From contig NZ_CP156660.1 of NCBI RefSeq assembly GCF_039851975.1, positions 2,237,035-2,301,034 of the forward strand: a stretch of DNA of 64,000 nucleotides, in the 5' to 3' direction. Below are positions 54,814-62,260 of the stretch, piece by piece. How positions within the stretch are numbered: the stretch's first letter is position 1; every line of letters starts with the position of its first letter. Both the position numbers and the translations under genes were made by a program. A model generated the notes under the pieces. That model was not told the origin of the DNA and made no database searches. It saw only the letters and a program-made list of their open reading frames with translations. The stretch is from Desulfoscipio sp. XC116. Lineage in GTDB: Bacteria; Bacillota; Desulfotomaculia; Desulfotomaculales; Desulfallaceae.

Positions 54814-56094
54814 TTATGCGGCTGTTTTCACCGACTGTTGAATATCGCCCATCATCTTCTCCGGATTGTAATCAACGCCCTTGCTGAGAATGGCGTAGAA
54901 TACACGGATGAGTTTTCCACAGAGGGCAACAATGGATTGCATCTTGTTTAGCGGGTTCTTTTCCCTGGTCAGGTTGCGGTGGTGCAGTTCCCTAAACTCC
55001 GGATTCTTGCCCAGGATGGCGATCATGGTCATGAACAGCCCATGTCGTAACCGCTTCCGTCCCCGGTGACTGATGGTGGTCTTTCCTTTGTGCTTGCCGG
55101 AACTGTTCTCTACCAGGTTGAAGCCGGCCAGCTTTTGTATCTGCCGTGGGTCTTCGAACCTGTGGATATCACCGGTTTCACCGACAAAGGTTGTGGCTGT
55201 AACCAAACCAACTCCCTTGATGCCCAAGAGTTTGACTGCGTTCGGAACTTGAAGCAACAGTTCCAATATCAGTTGTTCCAAGCGTTCAAGCTGTACACAG
55301 TACAATTCGTACTCAGCAAGCAGGTTCTGCAAGCTGGCTTCTGAAGCTACATGGCCGTTGGTTCTGCCAATGCTGTTGGTTGCAGCTTTTACCAGCGCTT
55401 GTGCTCTTTTTATGCCCACAGAGCGCTTTACAACTGTCCTCCAGGTGGCCAGTATTTTGTCCGCGCCGGCTTCCAAAACCTTGGCTGGTGTAGAATATAT
55501 CCGAAGCGTCAGAAGCGCCGTTTTTCCTGTCCATTTCTTGAATACACCGTCAAACTCTGGAAACCGGATATCCAGCCAGCGAACAACCCTGTTGTGGATA
55601 GCAGTTAGCTGCTTTTGCAGCCGCTCTCTTTCATCCACCGCTTCCCGTAGTTCTTGATAGATCTTGTCCGGGATGTACACCTCCCGGTAACGCCCGTCTT
55701 TCACCAGCATGGCGATTGTCTTCGGGTCCTTGCGGTCATTCTTGGTGGGGCTGTTGTCATCCAGTTCCTTGGTGCGTTTGACATGGAATGGGTTGACTAT
55801 GGCCAGTTTATGGCCTTGGCGCTTGAGATGGTCACCCAATGAAAACCAGTAATGTCCAGTGGGCTCAAAGCCGGCGATGATTTCCGACTTTCCTTGCTGC
55901 TTGCAAATGTCCTGCATCCATCGGTCCAGGAGTTTAAATCCTTCCGCCGTGTTGCTGAATTTCAGCAGCTTACCCAGTTCAATCCCTCTGTAATCAAAGG
56001 CTCTGGCGTAGTGGGTTTCTTTCCCAATGTCGATTCCGACTACCAAGGTTTCAATTCTGATTTGCATAATCTTCTCGTTTTGTGTACGCTTCAT
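54814..56094 (-). CDS. IS110-family transposase (DEDD)
   Basis: 426 residues from the ATG at 56092-56094 (GAGGAGGCG 6-10 bases upstream). The N-terminal RuvC-like DEDD domain has D in VVGIDIGKETHYA, E in GFEPTGHYW and D/D in NDRKDPKTIAML. The C-terminal Transposase_20 domain has GIKGVGLVTATTFVGE and the serine-containing ENSSGKHKGKTTISHRG. The length is normal and there are no stops, so it may be active. IS110 elements are guided by a bridge RNA from the element's non-coding end, which should lie just upstream. Confidence 0.93.
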   Translation of the reverse strand: MKRTQNEKIMQIRIETLVVGIDIGKETHYARAFDYRGIELGKLLKFSNTAEGFKLLDRWMQDICKQQGKSEIIAGFEPTGHYWFSLGDHLKRQGHKLAIVNPFHVKRTKELDDNSPTKNDRKDPKTIAMLVKDGRYREVYIPDKIYQELREAVDERERLQKQLTAIHNRVVRWLDIRFPEFDGVFKKWTGKTALLTLRIYSTPAKVLEAGADKILATWRTVVKRSVGIKRAQALVKAATNSIGRTNGHVASEASLQNLLAEYELYCVQLERLEQLILELLLQVPNAVKLLGIKGVGLVTATTFVGETGDIHRFEDPRQIQKLAGFNLVENSSGKHKGKTTISHRGRKRLRHGLFMTMIAILGKNPEFRELHHRNLTREKNPLNKMQSIVALCGKLIRVFYAILSKGVDYNPEKMMGDIQQSVKTAA

Positions 56095-56233
56095 GTAGAG
56101 GCGCCTCCTCAATTTTGGTTTTGTGCCTTCTTTTGCGGGATTAGCACATTACCATTGTATTGATGGGCGTCTCTTTTTTCAAAGGTCGTTTTTAATGATT
56201 ACAGGAATGCTCCTTTTAAATGTCTTTCAATAA

Positions 56234-56262
56234 TAAAGACAACCAAGAAGGTTTTTTGCAAC
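56234..56262 (-). promoter_or_regulatory. Regulon promoter P2 (orphaned next to IS110)
   Basis: GTTGCA (56257-56262), 16 bp, GTCTTTA (56234-56240), then TTATT and an AAAAGGAG ribosome-like site, after which the IS110 region begins. The sequence resembles P9, which drives the second DUF6147 copy. Confidence 0.72.
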
Positions 56263-56302
56263 AAGATTTCTTTCCTTATTTATATTTTTCCTTCGTTAAA
56301 TT

Positions 56303-56446
56303 TATATATTTCACTCCTCCGGCCACCTTTATCGCCGTATCTTTTTCCGTCTGTGCCCAAATCATAAACATACGGTTACTTATTCCTGAAATAGTTATAA
56401 CCAGGAAGTGTTTCACTATAAGCGTTCTCTCATACCCCGTTGATAC
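56303..56446 (-). pseudogene. Decayed 3' end of an anti-sigma (DUF4367-like) gene
   Basis: 48 codons matching the end of the anti-sigma protein at 59622 (NRMFMIWAQTEKDTAIKVA vs NRMFVIRAQTGKDTAIKVA). The stop codon is lost and the upstream part is absent. It is followed by P2, as the intact gene and the 63719 copy are followed by P7 and P9. Confidence 0.82.
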
Positions 56447-56485
56447 TTATTATTTTTAAAATTAGAAGAAATGTAACCATTGAAG

Positions 56486-56890
56486 TCATTTTTTATCTGT
56501 ACCATCAATCTTTAAGAGAATGTCTTTGAGCTTTTGCGGAAACGGTATCTCCATTCTTGCGGCGTTTTCGAGTATGCTAATACCTTCATTGGATAGATAA
56601 AACATGATAAGCATTGTTCTTAGAAAACTGCCTGAACCAATTATATATTGGTCAATTATATTTCCTAGTGCAACCAAGGCAAATATCAATACCTTTTTGG
56701 AGATACCTTTAAATCCGATATTACTTGAAACTCTTTTCTCGTAGATTGCCAACAGCAAGCCGGTTAAATAATCAATCGCCATAAACGCAACCAGCGCATA
56801 AATTAGAGAGTCAACTTCCCCTATTATAGATCCTAAAATACATCCTAAAAGAACAATTATTATTTTAAAATTGTTTACAAACGTATCCAT
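56486..56890 (-). CDS. Holin of the TcdE/UviB (Holin_4_1) type
   Basis: 134 residues with about three to four membrane segments (IIIVLLGCILGSIIG, LIYALVAFMAIDYLTGLLLAIY, KVLIFALVALGNIID). The YLTGLLLAIYEKRVSSNIGFKGISKK block is typical of the family, and the C-terminus is charged. Relatives make membrane pores for phage lysis or release large toxins and bacteriocins without a signal peptide. It begins one base after the sigma-factor stop codon and so is cotranscribed and probably translationally coupled. No endolysin or phage structural genes are nearby. Confidence 0.86.
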   Translation of the reverse strand: MDTFVNNFKIIIVLLGCILGSIIGEVDSLIYALVAFMAIDYLTGLLLAIYEKRVSSNIGFKGISKKVLIFALVALGNIIDQYIIGSGSFLRTMLIMFYLSNEGISILENAARMEIPFPQKLKDILLKIDGTDKK

Positions 56891-56891
56891 T

Positions 56892-57446
56892 TTAGCTCAC
56901 CCTATGCAAGTTTTTTTCAAACCATTTTTTTAATTTTTGTAAAGCTCGTTTTTCCGTCTGGTTGACTGCTTGTCTACTAATTTTATAAATACCTGCAGTC
57001 TCCGTCACTGTATAGCCCAACAGATAGACCATCTTGACGATGGATAATTCCGATTCAGTCAGCACATGATCAATACCCGTCAATTCTAGTTTTAAATATG
57101 AGTCAGTGGTAGCCAATGCAGCTTCGGCATAATATAGTTCGCTATCGCTAAGAGCCGAATACGGCACAAAATCCTGAACTCTTTTCATGGCCAGCAACCT
57201 TTTTATATAGTTACTGCGAATAGAAGTACACATATAAGAAATAAGGATTCCCTCACTCGTATCGCGCATACAATCAATCCGAATATTATTGAGAAACTCG
57301 ATGAAATCAAAAAGGAGATCATTATAAGCATCATCATAATAAAGCTTATAAGCATACTTTTTTAATAATGGATCGAATTTTCCAATTAGTCTTAAAGTAG
57401 CACTGCTATCACCTGTTTGTGATTGGACAACCAGATCCTTAGTCAT
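56892..57446 (-). CDS. TcdR/UviA-like alternative sigma factor
   Basis: 184 residues from the ATG at 57444-57446 (AAGGGTGGT upstream); an earlier in-frame start lacks a site and crosses promoter P3. Region 2 is FDPLLKKYAYKLYYDDAYNDLLFDFIEF, then an arginine/lysine-rich stretch, and region 4 has a good HTH (GYTVTETAGIYKISRQAVNQTEKRALQKLKKW). Length, region-2 wording and the downstream holin resemble TcdR, BotR, TetR and UviA group-5 sigma factors of clostridial toxin and bacteriocin loci. Three copies of its presumed promoter precede it. Confidence 0.85.
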   Translation of the reverse strand: MTKDLVVQSQTGDSSATLRLIGKFDPLLKKYAYKLYYDDAYNDLLFDFIEFLNNIRIDCMRDTSEGILISYMCTSIRSNYIKRLLAMKRVQDFVPYSALSDSELYYAEAALATTDSYLKLELTGIDHVLTESELSIVKMVYLLGYTVTETAGIYKISRQAVNQTEKRALQKLKKWFEKNLHRVS

Positions 57447-57469
57447 TAGGCACACCACCCTTCGACTGC

Positions 57470-57498
57470 TAAAGAGATGGAATGCCAAACTTTGTAAA
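57470..57498 (-). promoter_or_regulatory. Regulon promoter P3, proximal sigma-gene promoter
   Basis: TTTACA (57493-57498), 16 bp, CTCTTTA (57470-57476), 24 bases before the sigma-factor ATG. It implies positive autoregulation. Confidence 0.75.
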
Positions 57499-57541
57499 CC
57501 CTAAAAATTAATTTTCCAACATCAATTTCACCTTCTTCAAT

Positions 57542-57590
57542 AAAAAAGGAACAGGAATCGCAGCAATTTAACTGCTTTCCTGCCCTTTTA
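57542..57590 (-). terminator. Terminator inside the sigma-gene leader
   Basis: The AAAAGG-AGGAA-GCAG stem pairs with CTGC-TTCCT-CCTTTT and is followed by TTTTTT on the minus strand. It lies between P4 and the sigma gene, so transcripts from P4 and P5 would stop here unless terminated conditionally. Confidence 0.7.
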
Positions 57591-57725
57591 CACTCTTTGA
57601 GATATAATATTTTTACGTTAGGAAACGCAATTTATTGCCAGCAAATAGCATACCGTTCATCCCATATATTTACTTTAATGACTCAATAATGAGTTATTTA
57701 CATTTTTATCTTTTCTTATATCTAT

Positions 57726-57754
57726 ATAAGACAATCCAAGAATTAATTTGCAAC
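57726..57754 (-). promoter_or_regulatory. Regulon promoter P4, middle sigma-gene promoter
   Basis: GTTGCA (57749-57754), 16 bp, GTCTTAT (57726-57732). It would make a ~175-nt RNA ending at the terminator at 57542. Confidence 0.6.
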
Positions 57755-57856
57755 ATTTCCTTTTATACTTTTCTACTTTTCCTCCGCTTTACACAGAAAA
57801 ATAAAAAAATAAGTCTTCCCCAAACAGGGAAAAGACACAGAAGTTGTTCACCATAA

Positions 57857-57885
57857 TAAAGAGAAAGAAGAAAGCATATTGTAAA
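57857..57885 (-). promoter_or_regulatory. Regulon promoter P5, distal sigma-gene promoter
   Basis: TTTACA (57880-57885), 16 bp, CTCTTTA (57857-57863) and TTAT after it. It is back to back with P6, 30 bases apart. Confidence 0.7.
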
Positions 57886-57915
57886 CAAAAAATTTAAAAA
57901 ACTTTTTAAATAGGT

Positions 57916-57944
57916 GTTGCAAAAAGCCTCATTGGTTGTCTTTT
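57916..57944 (+). promoter_or_regulatory. Regulon promoter P6
   Basis: GTTGCA (57916-57921), 16 bp, GTCTTTT (57938-57944) on the plus strand, divergent from P5 and pointing to the lipoprotein gene 500 bases away. Confidence 0.65.
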
Positions 57945-57948
57945 AATA

Positions 57949-58461
57949 GTAAAAGTACAATGTCCAATTTTAAGCACATATGGCTAATAAGCGCAGGGCT
58001 TGATAAATTGCTTGAAAACAATCTTTTTATTCAACAGAAGAAATATATTAACTAGGCTTTTACAATCTTTGGGCAAATACAAAACGTTGGCAATATTTAA
58101 CTATAATTAGTTTTATTGGCGGTTCTCAATCGGTAGAATGAATTACCCGCAAGTTTAAAGAAATTCCAGGAAATGAGGGGATCTACATGGTGTAACGCAA
58201 AGTAAAGTAAACGAAACTGATATTTCTAAATATATAGTACACATTTTAGCAATAAAGCAGTAAAAAGTCGGGATTTACTATTATGCATAAATATGGTATA
58301 ACTTAAAAATAATTATCAGGTGCGTTACTGCAAAATAGCAAAGCTCTTTGCTAAATATAACAATGCTACTAGGGGACTTATTTTATAGAAATTACCAAAA
58401 ATAATATAGGAAAAATTTAAAAGCAATCTAGAAAATATAAATTGAGGAGAGATAATAGCAC
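57949..58461 (+). other. Long leader or decayed region between P6 and the lipoprotein gene
   Basis: About 510 AT-rich bases. Only very short frames occur (for example ATGGTGTAA at 58188). An AGCAAAG/CTTTGCT palindrome lies near 58336-58353. It is possibly the remains of a small gene once served by P6. Confidence 0.4.
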
Positions 58462-59022
58462 ATGACATTAACATCTAAGCCAAATTTACGAAGATTTATG
58501 GTTTTAATACCAATATTCTTATTAATGATAACATTTGGGGTAATAATGGGATGCACAGACACAGAAACACCATCAGAACAGAATTCTGAAAGTATTCAAA
58601 TACTTTCAGGAGCAATAGATGTTGAAGGTAAAGGTATTAGCATAACATTTACAGATAATGAATCCAATAAAAACGATATGCGCTATATTGTTCACGATGA
58701 AGACATTATAGCAGTTGTAAACCAATTAAACGCTGCAGGAGCAGAAGTTATTTCTATCAATGATGAATGGTTGATTTCCACAAGCAAAATAAAAGCAAAT
58801 GGAATGTCGATTAAAGTAAATAACAATGATTATAACAGTCCCTTTATTATCAAAGCTATAGGAGATCCTGATGCTCTAAGTGATGCATTAAAAGCAGACA
58901 AAAGCTATGTTGGTTTATTACGCAATGATGTGGGGGTAAAAATAGAAAAGGAAGACAAATTGTTAATACCCAAATATAAAGAAAACATATATTTTCGGTT
59001 TGCCAAGCCAGTAAAAAATTAA
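58462..59022 (+). CDS. DUF881-like lipoprotein
   Basis: 186 residues. The lipoprotein signal ends in a lipobox-like VIMGC (C31). The domain IIAVVNQLNAAGAEVISIND, ISTSKIKANGMSIKVNN and SPFIIKAIGDPDALSDAL matches the DUF881 fold (YlxW/YlxX-like), but the N-terminal coiled coil usual for that family is missing. It is probably attached to the outer face of the membrane. The GAGGAG site lies about 14 bases before the ATG. It ends before a strong terminator; P6 is the only visible upstream promoter. Confidence 0.8.
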   Translation: MTLTSKPNLRRFMVLIPIFLLMITFGVIMGCTDTETPSEQNSESIQILSGAIDVEGKGISITFTDNESNKNDMRYIVHDEDIIAVVNQLNAAGAEVISINDEWLISTSKIKANGMSIKVNNNDYNSPFIIKAIGDPDALSDALKADKSYVGLLRNDVGVKIEKEDKLLIPKYKENIYFRFAKPVKN

Positions 59023-59055
59023 AGAATTCGTTGGTTTTTGTGGGAATATAATTAA

Positions 59056-59096
59056 AAATCTCCTTCCTGACTAAGAGCCAGGAAGGAGATTTTTTA
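59056..59096 (+). terminator. Terminator of the DUF881-like gene
   Basis: A perfect AATCTCCTTCCTG stem with an 8-nt loop and TTTTTTAG on the plus strand. Confidence 0.88.
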
Positions 59097-59140
59097 GTTT
59101 GTTTCGGCAACCACCGGGTAAGGTAGCTAAACCGGTAGTA

Positions 59141-59365
59141 TCAAAAACGAATGAGTGACCAACCTATTGGAAGAGACCGATCTAGATATTCTGTTATTAT
59201 CTGTCCATCAGATAACTTTCCAATAATATCATAATTTGTCCCGGGCCCCGACCGAACATTTAAATAACTTTCAGGGTCTTCCAGCGTAACAGTTACAGGC
59301 CACTCCGAACCTCTATTAGCTGGTCCTTCGTAAAGTAAATATCTTGAAGCAGCGTAACCTCTCAT
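59141..59365 (-). CDS. Short SH3b-domain protein
   Basis: 74 residues from an ATG with AAAGGAG upstream. YLNVRSGPGTNYDIIGKLSDGQII is the core of a bacterial SH3 (SH3_3) domain, which binds cell-wall peptide or glycan. There is no signal peptide, catalytic domain or membrane segment. As the product of a regulon promoter (P7, 67 bases upstream) next to a holin locus it could be cargo that reaches the wall by non-classical release (inference). Confidence 0.78.
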   Translation of the reverse strand: MRGYAASRYLLYEGPANRGSEWPVTVTLEDPESYLNVRSGPGTNYDIIGKLSDGQIITEYLDRSLPIGWSLIRF

Positions 59366-59431
59366 AATGCAACACTCCTTTCTTTAAAATCTAATTGAGA
59401 ATTTTTAACCGGTTATTTTCTTCTCACTGAA

Positions 59432-59460
59432 TAAAGACAACTTTTAGGCTTAAATGTAAA
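59432..59460 (-). promoter_or_regulatory. Regulon promoter P7
   Basis: TTTACA (59455-59460), 16 bp, GTCTTTA (59432-59438), TTC after it. It lies 67 bases before the SH3b gene. Confidence 0.75.
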
Positions 59461-59528
59461 CCCTCTTAAATAAAAACTTTTTATGAAGATAGTTCCTAAT
59501 TAAATAACACCCATTTATTTCACAGAAT

Positions 59529-59571
59529 AAAAAAACCTCCGAGCCATCAATTCACAATGATACTGGAGGCT
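59529..59571 (-). terminator. Terminator of the sigma/anti-sigma operon
   Basis: A CCTCC-AATCATT / AATTGAT-GGAGG type stem with TTTTTTT on the minus strand, just after the anti-sigma gene. Confidence 0.6.
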
Positions 59572-59618
59572 TTATTGGGCTATTAATTTCAAGATTAATA
59601 AGACTATATTTTCCCCCT

Positions 59619-59903
59619 TCGTTAATCTATATATTCCACCCCTTCGGCCACCTTTATCGCCGTGTCCTTTCCCGTCTGTGCCCGAATCACAAACATACGG
59701 TTATTCATTCCCCAGATGATTGTAACCAGGGAGTCTTTGACTACAAGCGTTCCCTCATGCCCGTTGATATCTACCGTTTCAAAGATGGAAGCATTCTCCG
59801 TATCCAGCGCAGGCTTGCTGCCTTCGCTTAATTCCGTATAAGTGATAAAAGAACCCTGCTGATTTTTGAATTCGATTTTTCTTAAAAGTTTACCGTTGGA
59901 AAT
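59619..59903 (-). repeat. 285 bp identical duplication, copy 1
   Basis: By eye, identical to 63716-64000 and probably extending beyond the window. It covers the anti-sigma C-terminus and stop. Identity at DNA level means a recent duplication or gene conversion. Confidence 0.88.
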
Positions 59904-60380
59904 AGCACTGACTTTAAATCCGGCCGGTATATAGGTCGGGATATAAGCTTTATGGCAGTTTATAATTAAACTGCCACTATCCGAACCGTTGTCCTTTAAT
60001 TCAAGGGACGTATATTCCGGTTGGATATCCATCAATAAATTCAATACCCTGACTTTCAATGCTTCTACGCTCGTCACGGCAATAGACGATAGAACAATCA
60101 CAATCAGCATGGCTACAGCAAATCTGTTTAAGGCCTTAAAAATACGTTGTGTTCTGGCATAAGTCAGCGGCTTTTTTAAATGAGCGTCCAGTTGTTGGCT
60201 AAACCTTTTGAATGCTTCTGCGGAAGGCAGGAATTCCACGGCATTTTTTAGCTTCTCTTTTTCTTCCAAAAAAAGTTTTCCTTCTTTTTCCGCAACGTCG
60301 TGCATAATCAATTTAAACAGACTATCTTCATATTCCTCATAAAGTTTTTTTCGAATTTGTTCCGGGTTGTTCTTCGGCAC
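59622..60380 (-). CDS. Anti-sigma factor-like membrane protein (DUF4367-like)
   Basis: 252 residues: a cytoplasmic part (1-90), one membrane helix (FAVAMLIVIVLSSIAVTSV, about 90-108) and an extracellular domain with YIPTYIPAGFKVSAIS, the usual DUF4367 block, ending NRMFVIRAQTGKDTAIKVAEGVEYID. It overlaps the sigma gene by 44 bases, so it is the likely anti-sigma partner. The GTG start has AAGGAG upstream. Its last 285 bases recur identically at 63716-64000. Confidence 0.86.
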   Translation of the reverse strand: MPKNNPEQIRKKLYEEYEDSLFKLIMHDVAEKEGKLFLEEKEKLKNAVEFLPSAEAFKRFSQQLDAHLKKPLTYARTQRIFKALNRFAVAMLIVIVLSSIAVTSVEALKVRVLNLLMDIQPEYTSLELKDNGSDSGSLIINCHKAYIPTYIPAGFKVSAISNGKLLRKIEFKNQQGSFITYTELSEGSKPALDTENASIFETVDINGHEGTLVVKDSLVTIIWGMNNRMFVIRAQTGKDTAIKVAEGVEYID

Positions 60381-60951
60381 GCATACTCATCTCCTTATCC
60401 ATGAGTTTTTGGGCTTCTCTTCGGGCCCTTGTCGAATATTGCCGCACACTGCCGGGAACTATCCCGAAAGTTTCTGATATTTCCGCATCAGTCATTCCCA
60501 ATATGTATTTAAAATACAATAGATCTTTCTGCTTTTTCGGAAGCCTTAATATGGCATTCCTTATTTCTTCCATCTCTTCCTGATGAATAATCCTATCTTC
60601 CGTGGTGTTTTCAAGGCTGGGAACCTTCCCGGCCAGATCCATATCTTCTCCATAATACGCATGTTTTTTCTGTACATCTCTGCGTTTTACAAAGTTAATT
60701 GCCACGCTCCTGGAAGTATAGACAACGTAAGCAGCTATCTTGCAACTGTCTAGAGTCCGAATTAAAGATATCTTTTCAATTAATTTCATGAAAGTATCGT
60801 TAATTAAATCTTCCACATTGTCCGCATCATGGGTAATATTATAAACAGTCTTTCTTACAATACCATAATAATCTCGATATAAGTTCAGCATAAAAGCCTT
60901 GTCATCTTCGCCTACTATTGCGGCTATTATCATCATGATCACTTGCATCAC
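60337..60951 (-). CDS. ECF-like sigma-70 family sigma factor
   Basis: 204 residues. Region 2 is FMLNLYRDYYGIVRKTVYNITHD followed by NVEDLINDTFMKLIEKI; region 4 is LPKKQKDLLYFKYILGMTDAEISETFGIVPGSVRQYSTRARREAQKLM. It is cotranscribed with the overlapping membrane anti-sigma gene, a surface-signal responsive pair. The motif shared by P1-P9 is not found on its own upstream strand, so those sites more likely belong to the other sigma factor. Confidence 0.88.
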   Translation of the reverse strand: MMQVIMMIIAAIVGEDDKAFMLNLYRDYYGIVRKTVYNITHDADNVEDLINDTFMKLIEKISLIRTLDSCKIAAYVVYTSRSVAINFVKRRDVQKKHAYYGEDMDLAGKVPSLENTTEDRIIHQEEMEEIRNAILRLPKKQKDLLYFKYILGMTDAEISETFGIVPGSVRQYSTRARREAQKLMDKEMSMRAEEQPGTNSKKTL

Positions 60952-61069
60952 ACCCTTTGTTATTGATTATACAGGCATTTAGAGAGTAATTGGCGACAAT
61001 AAACAAAACATCTTCAGTGAGCTAAAGTATGACTTGATAAAAAAATTATAGAAAAATTTAGAAATGAGT

Positions 61070-61098
61070 GTTGCAAATGTTTTTTTAGATTGTCTATA
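61070..61098 (+). promoter_or_regulatory. Regulon promoter P8
   Basis: GTTGCA (61070-61075), 16 bp, GTCTATA (61092-61098) on the plus strand, 440 bases before the intact orphan-family gene. Confidence 0.62.
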
Positions 61099-61536
61099 TA
61101 GATAAGAAAGCTTTAAAGGAAAATATTGCATATCAAAAATATACCTGAATCCAATTTGATTTTAGACAACAATTATCACAATACCATCGGCTTGGATGTG
61201 CCGCAGCTCCGTTCGAGCAGATGCTTCTTGAACTGCAGAGGAAAAAGAAGTTAACTTGGTTTTAATCAAAAGCCAATATGGTTTTTGATTAAAATAATAG
61301 AATCGAAGGAGAGGTGATTCATTTAAAACAAAAAGTCTAGATTCTACCATATTAATAAGACCCAATATAGTAATGCAATCACACTTATTTCTTCGCGCTC
61401 CTCCCGATCTCGTCAATTGCCAGGTTCAGTTAAATCGTATATCCGGAACAAGAAGATGCAGGAAATTTTCATGACAACTACAAATTTTAATCCATCTAAA
61501 AATAAAAAAATTACGAAAAATTAGGAGGGCTTAAAA
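61099..61536 (+). other. Long leader between P8 and the orphan-family gene
   Basis: 438 bases without a convincing gene. A GGAGAGGTG site at 61308 opens only eight codons. A plus-strand frame open to 61524 ends right before the next ribosome site but has no start signal. It may be a decayed gene. Confidence 0.4.
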
Positions 61537-62199
61537 ATGGGAACTCCAGCAACTGAATATGCAAAAGTTATTCGTTGGTGCGCCCCAAGCACTGTGTATG
61601 GAATTAAAACAACGATTACGCTTCCGACTCAAGCTTCGATTGGCGGCTCCAACGGCAACGGCTTTATTAACTTTTACCTTGCAGTAATCGGTTCGAGTAC
61701 AGGCTATGAGTGCGGTCTTTCTACTTACAAATCCAAAGCAGATGAGGATAAATGGCATTGGTTTTGGAACACTGGCTCCGCCAATGACGGAGGCAGTTAC
61801 AATATCGCAGGTAGTGCAGCTGTGCCGGTTGAACTTTCAATCAATGCCTCAAAGACACTGAATTTCAAAGTGAACGGCACAGTGGTCAAAACCTTTGTTG
61901 GGGCTACGGGAACGTTTAGTTCTTTAACATCGGCACGGCTTATTATCGCTGCCTGTGATCAAGACTTTGGCTCCAATGTTCCAAGTCCTCTTCCAAACTG
62001 GAATACGCTGCATTATCAAGTGACATGCAGCAATATCCAATATCGGAACAGCAGCGGGACCTGGGTTACCATTTCCGGAAGTCCTGACCCCACGGAATTC
62101 TGGCCAACGCCAAGTGCCAGTCATCCCCATACCGGAACACCGGCCGATTACACGCGCTCAGTCTCGACCGGGAAAATCATTGCCTCCCTTAAACGTTAA
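61537..62199 (+). CDS. Orphan-family protein, intact copy (predicted all-beta)
   Basis: 220 residues with no family that I recognise. The composition is rich in Ser, Thr, Gly, Asn and Trp with alternating hydrophobic strands: GIKTTITLPTQ, GFINFYLAVIGSSTGYECGL, LSINASKTLNFKVNGTVVKTF, ARLIIAA. This suggests a jelly-roll or lectin-like sandwich. The C-terminal ~65 residues (NIQYRNSSGTWVTISG) may be a second small domain. No signal peptide or membrane helix. AGGAGG lies 9 bases before the ATG, and it has its own terminator. A second copy was split by a transposon. Confidence 0.85.
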   Translation: MGTPATEYAKVIRWCAPSTVYGIKTTITLPTQASIGGSNGNGFINFYLAVIGSSTGYECGLSTYKSKADEDKWHWFWNTGSANDGGSYNIAGSAAVPVELSINASKTLNFKVNGTVVKTFVGATGTFSSLTSARLIIAACDQDFGSNVPSPLPNWNTLHYQVTCSNIQYRNSSGTWVTISGSPDPTEFWPTPSASHPHTGTPADYTRSVSTGKIIASLKR

Positions 62200-62204
62200 A
62201 TTTA

Positions 62205-62238
62205 TTAAAAAAAGCCCTGATTTCCAGGGCTTTTTTTG
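62205..62238. terminator. Bidirectional terminator
   Basis: AAAAAAAGCCCTG and CAGGGCTTTTTTT pair around a 5-nt loop. It serves the orphan-family gene and the convergent gene at 62261. Confidence 0.88.
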
Positions 62239-62260
62239 ATAAATTTCAATTTGTGATCCG

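Noticed and set aside
56486-57446. Prophage remnant explaining the holin
   Set aside because: No endolysin, terminase, capsid or tail genes occur in the window, and the holin is coupled to a sigma factor instead. Not fully excluded beyond the edge.
58322-58353. CTCTTTG with GTTAC upstream as a further regulon promoter
   Set aside because: Spacing and -35 do not fit, and the CTCTTTG is part of an AGCAAAG palindrome.
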